Positions 1 through 5,628 of a stretch of DNA of 7,434 bases are shown piece after piece (position 1 is the stretch's first letter; each line of letters starts with the position of its first letter). Under the pieces are notes generated by a model that was given only the letters and a program-made list of their open reading frames with translations, did not search any database and was not told where the DNA came from. A program made the translations under genes and the position numbers. Origin of the DNA: Flavobacteriaceae bacterium (lineage in GTDB: Bacteria > Bacteroidota > Bacteroidia > Flavobacteriales > Flavobacteriaceae); contig DOIV01000322.1 of the NCBI GenBank assembly GCA_003511845.1, positions 1,709 to 9,142 of the forward strand, in the 5' to 3' direction.

Positions 1-167
1 TTGAAATGAGTATGATTGCTGAAGGCTATTACGCTACAAAAAGTGCTTATATAATTAAGCAAGAGAAAGGTAGTAGGGCTCCAATTTTAGAAACTATTTA
101 TGCTGTTTTATATGAGAATAAAGATCCTAAATCTGAATTTAAAAAATTAACAGAGTTGTTAGATTGA
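1..167 (+). CDS. gpsA: NAD(P)H-dependent glycerol-3-phosphate dehydrogenase, C-terminal end (partial)
   Basis: Only the last 54 codons are present, read from base 3 and ending at TGA 165-167; the start lies left of the window. GpsA reduces dihydroxyacetone phosphate to sn-glycerol 3-phosphate in the cytoplasm, the backbone for phospholipids. The call rests on the visible EMSMIAEGYYATKSAY segment, which matches the family's C-terminal helix (usually xxMNMVAEGYYAxK), followed by the expected P-I-x-E-x-(I/V)-Y-x-(V/I)-L-Y pattern and a short charged tail ending KLTELLD. It converges on the aspartate kinase gene with a single base between the two stops, so no terminator fits between them and transcripts from either side should run into the other gene. 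The family assignment is fairly secure despite the short fragment. Confidence 0.85.
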   Translation, partial: EMSMIAEGYYATKSAYIIKQEKGSRAPILETIYAVLYENKDPKSEFKKLTELLD

Positions 168-168
168 T

Positions 169-1476
169 TTAAAACAACCCTTTATTGAGTAGTTTTAAGG
201 TATTTACCTTGTCTTCCGATGCAATTAATAGAGACATATTGTAATTACTGCCACCGTAAGAAATCATTCTAATTGGGATGTCTTTTAAACAATTGAGAAC
301 CGAAGCACTAATTCCTTTTTCATTTTGAGAAAAGTTTCCTGCTAAACAGACAATACTCATTTGTTTATCAACGGTGACATTACCTAGAATTTGTAATTCT
401 TCTAAAATTTCGGTTAAATAGGTGTCGTTATCTATAGTTAATGATACTGCAATTTCAGAAGTGGTAATCATGTCAATTGCCGTTTGGTATTTCTCAAAAA
501 CCTCAAAAATATTTTTTAAGAAACCATAAGCCATTAACATTCTATAAGATTTAATCTTTATAGCAATAATTCCATCCTTTGCAGCAATTGCTCTCACGCC
601 ATTACTAGGCGAACAATTTTTAATGATTGTACCTTTGTCATTCGGACTAAAGGTGTTTTTTAGTAATACAGGAATGTTGTTTTTCTGAGCAGGGATAATG
701 CTTTGAGGATGTAATATTTTAGCACCAAAATAAGCCAACTCTGCAGCTTCATCAAAAGTCATTTCGTCAATAGAAAAAGTGTTTTCTACAAACCTTGGGT
801 CGTTATTGTGCATACCGTCAATGTCTGTCCATATCTGAATTTCTTTGGCATCAATAGCTGCTCCAATTAAAGATGCACTATAATCGCTTCCTCCTCTTTT
901 TAAATTGTCTATTTCACCTTTGTGGTTGGTACAGATGTATCCTTGTGTTATGAACGTTTCAATATCATTATTGTCTGATAAAAGAGAAACTAATTTAGTT
1001 TTTATGGATGCTGAATCTGGCTCTTCATGAGTGTCGATTGACATAAAATCTAATGCAGAAATCAATAAAGAAGTGTTACCCAATTCATTTTGATAAATTT
1101 GAAATAAATGAGTTGAAATGATTTCACCTTGAGCTAAAATTATTTTTTCGTTTTGATATGTTTTGTTAATATATGAGTGTAGTTCTTCAAATTTATTTTT
1201 AATAAAGGATAGTGCTTTTAATTTGTGATTTTCAGAAGAAAATAATTCATTAACTAGCTCATGATAATTTAATTCTAATTTGTTTATTAAAATAATAACA
1301 TCATCCTTTTTATCGTCAGCTAATAATTTATTAATCTCAACTAAAACATTTGTTGTGCCAGATACCGCAGATAGAACTACAATTTTATTTTCATTGCATG
1401 CATTGACAATCGCTACAACTTTTTTTATGTTTTCAGCATTTCCAACTGATGTTCCGCCAAATTTTAAAACAATCAT
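169..1476 (-). CDS. lysC: Aspartate kinase, monofunctional, with C-terminal ACT domains
   Basis: Phosphorylates L-aspartate with ATP, the first step towards lysine/diaminopimelate, threonine and methionine; cytoplasmic. The 435-aa product is complete. The kinase domain spans about residues 1-290: the nucleotide-site motif KFGGTS is at 5-10, a QGE motif at 116-118, the substrate motif RGGSD at 194-198 (the preceding residue is Lys, where Gly is usual), WTDIDG at 216-221 and an FGAKILHP stretch at 250-257. Two ACT domains follow (about 302-370 and 371-435). The segment from MLMAYGFL (313-320) through DMITTSEIAVSLTID (335-349) closely resembles the effector-binding ACT domain of lysine-inhibited AKIII (LysC), so lysine feedback is inferred. 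No homoserine dehydrogenase domain is fused. The ATG at 1474-1476 places the family's LKFGGTSVG almost at the N-terminus, as expected. No clean Shine-Dalgarno or TAnnTTTG box is visible upstream. It is divergent from the ACT-like gene at 1572. Confidence 0.95.
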   Translation of the reverse strand: MIVLKFGGTSVGNAENIKKVVAIVNACNENKIVVLSAVSGTTNVLVEINKLLADDKKDDVIILINKLELNYHELVNELFSSENHKLKALSFIKNKFEELHSYINKTYQNEKIILAQGEIISTHLFQIYQNELGNTSLLISALDFMSIDTHEEPDSASIKTKLVSLLSDNNDIETFITQGYICTNHKGEIDNLKRGGSDYSASLIGAAIDAKEIQIWTDIDGMHNNDPRFVENTFSIDEMTFDEAAELAYFGAKILHPQSIIPAQKNNIPVLLKNTFSPNDKGTIIKNCSPSNGVRAIAAKDGIIAIKIKSYRMLMAYGFLKNIFEVFEKYQTAIDMITTSEIAVSLTIDNDTYLTEILEELQILGNVTVDKQMSIVCLAGNFSQNEKGISASVLNCLKDIPIRMISYGGSNYNMSLLIASEDKVNTLKLLNKGLF

Positions 1477-1557
1477 CCATTAAATTTTGTACAAAAATTG
1501 CTTTGTTGTTCGCGATATGCAATTTTTTAAACTATTTTTACAAAATATTAACAAAAA

Positions 1558-1571
1558 GTTTAAATTTAAAC
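1558..1571. promoter_or_regulatory. Perfect 14-bp palindrome abutting the start of the ACT-domain gene
   Basis: GTTTAAATTTAAAC is a perfect palindrome whose last base touches the ATG at 1572. A further half-site TTTAAAC sits at 1526-1532, in the same 95-bp divergent space between lysC and the ACT-domain gene. It could be an operator or a leader hairpin limiting ribosome access. Palindromes of A/T blocks arise easily in DNA this AT-rich, so a role is only a suggestion. The nearest promoter-like string on the plus strand is TATTTTTA at 1533-1540, one base off TAnnTTTG and with no well-spaced upstream TTG. Confidence 0.3.
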
Positions 1572-2231
1572 ATGAAAACCATACAACAAGCAGTAACTGA
1601 TATTATTAATAAAACTCCTTTTATTGAAGAGGCATTGTATGATAAACTGATTAATGTGTCATCTTTAGCAAGAGTCATTAAACCTGAGGTTGAGAGAATG
1701 TTAAAGAAGGATATAAAAGAAGGTGCTATTATGATGGCGGTAAACAGAATGTCGCCCTCAAGTGTATTAAAAATCAGAAAGAATATTAGAAAAATAGCAT
1801 TGTCATCAGGTGATTTTATCATGCGGTCAGATTTATGCGATTACACATTTAAAAACACATCTACTTTGGTGCCTAAAATTATTAAACTGTTAAATGATTT
1901 AGGAAGTGATAATGATAATTTCTTTACCATTTCACAAGGGGTTTTTGAAACAAGTATTGTAATTAGTAAAAAAGCAGCATCTAAAATCGAGCATATTTTT
2001 AAAGATGAAAAGGTATTGTGGTCGGCAACCAATTTGGCATCATTAACTATAAAATTACCTAAGGCTAATATAGAGCAGTCTGGTATTTACTATTTTATTT
2101 TGAAACAATTAGCCTGGGCTAATATTTCAGTTCAAGAAGTAATATCTACCACACATGAAATTACTATTGTGGTAAAAGAAACAGATATCAAACAGACTTT
2201 TTCTATTTTAATGGACATGAAGTTGTCTTAG
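1572..2231 (+). CDS. ACT-like domain protein, putative amino acid-responsive regulator, divergent from lysC
   Basis: A 219-aa soluble protein with no signal peptide or membrane span. Residues 1-80 are helical and basic (a SLARVIKPEVE helix at 31-41, then a second helix ending in AVNRMS), possibly a winged-helix-like or dimerising module. Residues 82-145 and 155-219 each look like an ACT-type beta-alpha-beta-beta-alpha-beta unit; the second is clearest, with IYYFILKQLAWANISVQEVIS (172-192) followed by THEITIVVKETD, the usual ACT helix, turn and strand. Kinase motifs are absent, so this is not itself an aspartate kinase even though homologues may carry that label. ACT domains commonly bind amino acids. 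Its position 95 bp from lysC, pointing away, suggests a link to aspartate-family control; this is inference. The start chosen is ATG 1572: the frame stays open back to 1449, but that extension overlaps the lysC start region and encodes unrelated hydrophobic sequence. No Shine-Dalgarno is visible. The exact role is unknown. Confidence 0.8.
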   Translation: MKTIQQAVTDIINKTPFIEEALYDKLINVSSLARVIKPEVERMLKKDIKEGAIMMAVNRMSPSSVLKIRKNIRKIALSSGDFIMRSDLCDYTFKNTSTLVPKIIKLLNDLGSDNDNFFTISQGVFETSIVISKKAASKIEHIFKDEKVLWSATNLASLTIKLPKANIEQSGIYYFILKQLAWANISVQEVISTTHEITIVVKETDIKQTFSILMDMKLS

Positions 2232-2275
2232 CTGTTTGAAAGCTCTATTTAAAAAGTTGATGAAAAATAAAACCC

Positions 2276-2333
2276 AGAAGAGATAGAGGAAAAAGGAGTG
2301 TTAAAACATCACTTTTATTTAAAAATCTCTTCT
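2276..2333. repeat. Long inverted repeat with nested stem, 45 bp after the ACT-domain gene
   Basis: AGAAGAGAT (2276-2284) and ATCTCTTCT (2325-2333) are exact 9-bp inverted copies with a 40-base loop. Inside the loop a second stem can form from AGTG/CACT (about 2297-2313), extended by two G-T pairs and one A-T pair. In RNA this gives a two-tier hairpin beyond the ACT-gene stop. The 3' side has only a short broken T stretch (TAGAATTTTAGG), so it is a poor intrinsic terminator. It may be a 3'-end stabilising or processing structure. Confidence 0.4.
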
Positions 2334-2406
2334 AGAATTTTAGGTAAATAACTCAAATAAAAATTTTCTCTTTCATAGCAATTGTTAGAATCTATAATTA
2401 TTTGTT

Positions 2407-2419
2407 TTTGCAATGCAAA
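2407..2419. promoter_or_regulatory. 13-bp palindrome upstream of the hybrid kinase gene
   Basis: TTTGCA-A-TGCAAA has perfect 6-bp arms around one central base. It is the leftmost of several symmetric or repeated elements packed into 2407-2516 ahead of the kinase start. It is a plausible operator, but no regulator can be named. The part of the intergenic space between it and the inverted repeat (about 2334-2406) shows nothing convincing. Confidence 0.3.
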
Positions 2420-2420
2420 T

Positions 2421-2440
2421 ATATTGACAGTAATCATTAT
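2421..2440. promoter_or_regulatory. CRP/FNR-type dyad (TGA-N6-TCA) upstream of the hybrid kinase gene
   Basis: ATATTGA (2421-2427), six bases, then TCATTAT (2434-2440): the arms match as inverted copies at six of seven positions. Spacing and core equal those of known CRP/FNR-family sites (TGTGA-N6-TCACA; TTGAT-N4-ATCAA), and against the FNR form it matches eight of ten defined bases. Its centre lies about 90 bp upstream of the start site implied by the TACATTTG box, a position compatible with an upstream activator. The downstream gene ends in a CRP/FNR DNA-binding domain that keeps the Glu and Arg normally reading the TGA core, so self-binding is a reasonable guess. Confidence 0.35.
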
Positions 2441-2450
2441 TTACTTTCTG

Positions 2451-2481
2451 TAATTGGACAAAGCATTGCTATAGTTGGACA
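2451..2481 (+). repeat. Two direct repeats TAnTTGGACA with 21-bp period
   Basis: TAATTGGACA (2451-2460) and TAGTTGGACA (2472-2481) differ at one base and repeat at 21 bp, two helical turns, so a protein would meet both on the same DNA face. Similarity weakly continues after each copy (ATTGC against AATGC). They end 27 bp before the promoter box at 2509, where paired binding sites for an activator would be expected. The alternative reading, that TTGGACA is merely a -33 promoter element, fits poorly because neither copy is correctly spaced from the TAnnTTTG box. Confidence 0.45.
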
Positions 2482-2508
2482 TTTTAATGCCTTAATCGAG
2501 ATAATTCT

Positions 2509-2516
2509 TACATTTG
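2509..2516 (+). promoter_or_regulatory. Bacteroidota-type -7 promoter box (TACATTTG) for the hybrid kinase gene
   Basis: TACATTTG is an exact match to the TAnnTTTG -7 element recognised by the primary sigma factor of Bacteroidota. Transcription would begin near 2520, giving a leader of about 19 bases before the TTG start. No good -33 TTG lies at 17-23 bp; only TTTA at 2483-2486 is near. A weak -33 box agrees with activator dependence through the repeats upstream. Confidence 0.5.
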
Positions 2517-2538
2517 AAGAAATTATAAAATAATATTT

Positions 2539-5500
2539 TTGAAAAAATTACTTTTTTTACTTTTCTTCTATTCTATTTCATTTTATGCTCAAAATAAAGA
2601 TTATGAGCATAAAACTACTTTCCATTTAGATATGGTCTTTGATGCTAATGATAGAGATTTAGCATTAATTCATGCAAAACAAGCATTACATTATGCAGAC
2701 TTGTCTCAGAATGATACTTTGCTTATGAAGGCTTATCATGCATTGTCGCATGCTTATAAGAAATTTCAAAATTATAAACAAACCAAAGAAAATTCATATA
2801 AATGTTTGGAGCTGGCAAAAAAAATAGATGACAAGTATTTTTTATTCTTAAGTAATAATTTATTAGGTATTGTTAAAGCAGGTGAAAAGCAATATCAGCT
2901 GTCTACTGAGTTTTATAGCAATGCTTTAATTTTAACCAAAGAAAGAAATGATACTATAAATGAATCGTTACTTTACCATAATATAGCTTTAAACTATTAT
3001 CTAATCGATAATTTTGAGTTGGCAAAAGTATTTATATTAAAATCGGAAGAAACGTATAAATCGATTAAAGTATTTGATGAACCCTATCGGGAATGGTTTG
3101 ATTTTATTTTCTTATATATTAAGAAAGCAATTATTATTGAAGACAAGAATGAAGCACTAGAATATGTCAATAAAACTATTGAAATAGCCAAAAAAAGCGA
3201 TTATATTAATTTCCTACCTTTAACATATAAATATAAAGGGAGGGTGTATATGAAACATAATGATTTTGATCTTGCATTTCAAAGTTTTAAAAAAACATTG
3301 ACTTTTGAAGGAAAACAAAAATCTTCAGACACATATTTAGAAACGATAAATGCCTTAGTGCAATTGAAACATTATAATATTGCAAAAAAATATGTAGACA
3401 CCTTATTGCTAAATTTTAATACTGCTGATATTAAATCAATATTCTTAGATAAGAATAAGGTTTTTGCAGAAGTTTATCAAAATACAGGTGATTTTGATAA
3501 GGCATTATTTTATGCAAACAAAAGAGCCATACATTCTGATTCATTATTAAAGTATAATAATTATGAGTTGTTTGCTCAATATGGAAAGAAATTTGAAACT
3601 AAAGAAAAGGAAAAAGAAATTGTCAAACAACAACTTGTGATAGAAGAGCAAGATGGTGAAAGGAAAAACATGATTCTCTTTGGAAGCTTGGCTTTATTTG
3701 TTGGAATGTTACTTTTTCAATGGAGATTTAACACACAAAAAAACAGTAAAAAACAGGCGGAAGATGCTTATGAAAAGGAAAAAGATTTCAATCAAATGAG
3801 AACTGCCTTTTTAGAGAATATTTCTCATGAAATTAGAACTCCTTTAACATTGATAAATGGTTATTTAGATTTAATAAATGAAGAAGTAGAAAGTCCTAAG
3901 CTAAAAAAGTATATAAATAATGCGTTGATCAATAGTAAAAAAGTAATTTTTGATGCTGATGAAATTTTAAATTTATTAAAATTTGAAGATCATAAATTGT
4001 CATTAAAAATGGTTTCAAAACCATTAGATGAATTTTTAAAAACCATTTTGTTGTCATTTGAAGTTTTAGCAAATACAAGAAATATAGAATTGGTTTATGA
4101 ATCAGCTATAAATAAGAAGTTGAGTGTGAAAATTGACGCTAGAAAAGTTGAGAAAATTTTGACAAACTTGATTTCAAATGCCATAAAATTTTCTGATAGT
4201 AACTCAAAAGTGATTTTTAAAGCCTCAATAAATAATAATAATAATTTAGAGGTGAAAGTGACTGATTTTGGTCAAGGAATTGATAAAGAAGATCAAAAAC
4301 GTATTTTTACTCGTTTTTATCAATCAAAAAACAACAAATCAATTGGCGGTATAGGTATTGGCCTCTTATTAGCCAAAGATTTTGCTCAATTTTTAGGAGG
4401 AAATGTTACTGTTGAAAGTAAGATAGGAAAGGGGAGTGTATTTACATTTACGATGCCCATTACTAAATTTGATACTAAGGCATTGATTGTTGAGCAAGAA
4501 AACCATGTAGAGGTTGAAGAAAAAGTGAATGGGGTAAAAAACAAACCTTCAATTTTAATTGTTGAAGATAATATTGAAATGAGTAATTATTTAAAAGAAA
4601 TTCTTAGTCCTTTTTACAATTGTACTTTTGCCTTTGACGGATTGGAAGGGTTGACTTTTGTTAAAAATAGAATTTTTGATTTGGTAGCATCTGATATTAT
4701 GATGCCTAAATTAGATGGTTATGGTGTTTATAAAATACTGGCAAGCAAAAAAAAACACAAAGACATTCCGTTTATCTTTTTAACTTCTAAATCCAATCAT
4801 TTAGACCGAAGAAAAGGCATGGAACTTGGTGCAGATGATTATTTAACCAAACCTTTTGAAGAATCTGAATTACTAAGTGCCATTGAAATTAGATTACAAA
4901 AAGCAAATCAAAAAAAGGAATATGTTTCTGAAGAATCAATTCATTCTGGGAACAATTCTTTTCTAAAGGTAAAGAACATAAAAGAAGTTATTGAAATTCT
5001 TTGCAAAAGAAAAAAACATGTTTATAATAAAGGAGAAACTCTTTTCTGTGAAGGCAACACGAGCAACCACATCTATTTAGTAAAAGAAGGCATGGTAAAA
5101 ACCTTTAAAAACACAGCAGAAGGAAAAGAATTAATTACTGGAATCTACAAAAAGAGGCAATTTATTGGCTACACCTCTTCTTTAGGAAATTTTCCCCACA
5201 ATGAATATGCTGAATCTCTCGGTGAAACGAGTATTATTAAAATTGACAAGAATGAAATAAAGAATATTTTACAGTCAAATCCAAATATTGCACTAGACTT
5301 AATTAGTATGCTTTCAAGCAATATTGAAACAATTAAAAATCAAATGCTACAATTAGCTTACAGCACAGTACGCAACCGTGTAGCAAAAACATTACTCTTG
5401 GTCATAAAAGATGATCCGCTAAAGACCATTGTCCTATCTAGATCCGATTTAGCTAATATTACGGGCATTGCCAAAGAAACATTAACAAGAACACTATCAG

Positions 5501-5583
5501 ACTTTAAAGAAGAGCGTTTAATAAAAACAAACAGGAGCAGTATTGTTGTAATTGACGAAGAGAAACTAAAAAAAGTTAAATAG
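2539..5583 (+). CDS. Hybrid sensor kinase: periplasmic TPR - TM - HisKA - HATPase - receiver - CRP/FNR-type DNA-binding output
   Basis: A 1014-aa one-protein signalling system. The TTG at 2539 is chosen because it gives MKKLLFLLFF..SFYAQ, a signal peptide (1-18), and no ATG lies nearby. TPR-like helix pairs fill about 36-340, then a coiled coil (341-375) and one membrane span (378-396), placing the TPR array in the periplasm. The kinase has HisKA with SHEIRTPL (phosphorylated His430), N-box Asn547, DFGQG at 576-580, FTRFY at 590-594 and GIGIG at 604-608. The receiver (about 670-790) has E676/D677, phospho-acceptor Asp719, Thr749 and Lys771, all intact. Residues 811-935 form a cNMP-binding-type beta barrel and dimer helix, and 936-1014 a Crp-type helix-turn-helix with KETLTR (979-984), equivalent to the DNA-reading RETVGR of E. 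coli CRP. The Arg-Ser/Thr phosphate-binding cassette of true cAMP receptors is not seen, and only two cysteines (822, 837) occur in the barrel, so neither cAMP nor an FNR cluster is likely; phosphorylation is the inferred switch. The DNA-binding end of a membrane protein must meet the chromosome at the membrane. Signal and targets are unknown. Confidence 0.93.
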   Translation: MKKLLFLLFFYSISFYAQNKDYEHKTTFHLDMVFDANDRDLALIHAKQALHYADLSQNDTLLMKAYHALSHAYKKFQNYKQTKENSYKCLELAKKIDDKYFLFLSNNLLGIVKAGEKQYQLSTEFYSNALILTKERNDTINESLLYHNIALNYYLIDNFELAKVFILKSEETYKSIKVFDEPYREWFDFIFLYIKKAIIIEDKNEALEYVNKTIEIAKKSDYINFLPLTYKYKGRVYMKHNDFDLAFQSFKKTLTFEGKQKSSDTYLETINALVQLKHYNIAKKYVDTLLLNFNTADIKSIFLDKNKVFAEVYQNTGDFDKALFYANKRAIHSDSLLKYNNYELFAQYGKKFETKEKEKEIVKQQLVIEEQDGERKNMILFGSLALFVGMLLFQWRFNTQKNSKKQAEDAYEKEKDFNQMRTAFLENISHEIRTPLTLINGYLDLINEEVESPKLKKYINNALINSKKVIFDADEILNLLKFEDHKLSLKMVSKPLDEFLKTILLSFEVLANTRNIELVYESAINKKLSVKIDARKVEKILTNLISNAIKFSDSNSKVIFKASINNNNNLEVKVTDFGQGIDKEDQKRIFTRFYQSKNNKSIGGIGIGLLLAKDFAQFLGGNVTVESKIGKGSVFTFTMPITKFDTKALIVEQENHVEVEEKVNGVKNKPSILIVEDNIEMSNYLKEILSPFYNCTFAFDGLEGLTFVKNRIFDLVASDIMMPKLDGYGVYKILASKKKHKDIPFIFLTSKSNHLDRRKGMELGADDYLTKPFEESELLSAIEIRLQKANQKKEYVSEESIHSGNNSFLKVKNIKEVIEILCKRKKHVYNKGETLFCEGNTSNHIYLVKEGMVKTFKNTAEGKELITGIYKKRQFIGYTSSLGNFPHNEYAESLGETSIIKIDKNEIKNILQSNPNIALDLISMLSSNIETIKNQMLQLAYSTVRNRVAKTLLLVIKDDPLKTIVLSRSDLANITGIAKETLTRTLSDFKEERLIKTNRSSIVVIDEEKLKKVK

Positions 5584-5586
5584 TGC

Positions 5587-5620
5587 TTGGCTAAAAAACT
5601 CTAAAACTTAGATAGCCCAA
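5587..5620 (-). terminator. AT-rich stem-loop between convergent genes, possible terminator of the FAD-dependent dehydrogenase gene
   Basis: Inner stem TCTAA (5600-5604) / TTAGA (5608-5612) with a three-base loop. Read on the minus strand it is followed by GTTTTTT (5599-5593), an intrinsic-terminator layout with a weak A-U stem. An outer pairing TTGGCTA (5587-5593) / TAGCCCAA (5613-5620), one bulged base, could form instead and would serve plus-strand transcripts, though no T run follows on that side. It sits in the 45-bp gap between the two stop codons. Confidence 0.4.
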
Positions 5621-5628
5621 TATTCCGT

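Noticed and set aside
1280..1483. Plus-strand open frame inside lysC
   Set aside because: It lies antisense to the kinase domain's N-terminal coding sequence and has no recognisable protein features.
1449..1571. Upstream extension of the ACT-domain frame to an earlier ATG
   Set aside because: It would overlap the lysC start and adds hydrophobic residues unrelated to the soluble protein; the promoter space also lies here.
1538..2032. Two minus-strand open frames (1538-1822 and 1841-2032)
   Set aside because: Both are antisense to the ACT-domain gene, with low-complexity hydrophobic translations typical of shadow frames.
2375..2472. Distant inverted pair ATAGCAAT (2375-2382) / ATTGCTAT (2465-2472)
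   Set aside because: Eight-base arms 82 bases apart in AT-rich DNA are expected by chance and do not form a compact structure.
4470..4560. Possibility that the kinase and the receiver-CRP part are two separate genes
   Set aside because: The frame is continuous, no ATG with a promoter or leader occurs before the receiver, and the 641-669 linker reads as an ordinary charged linker.
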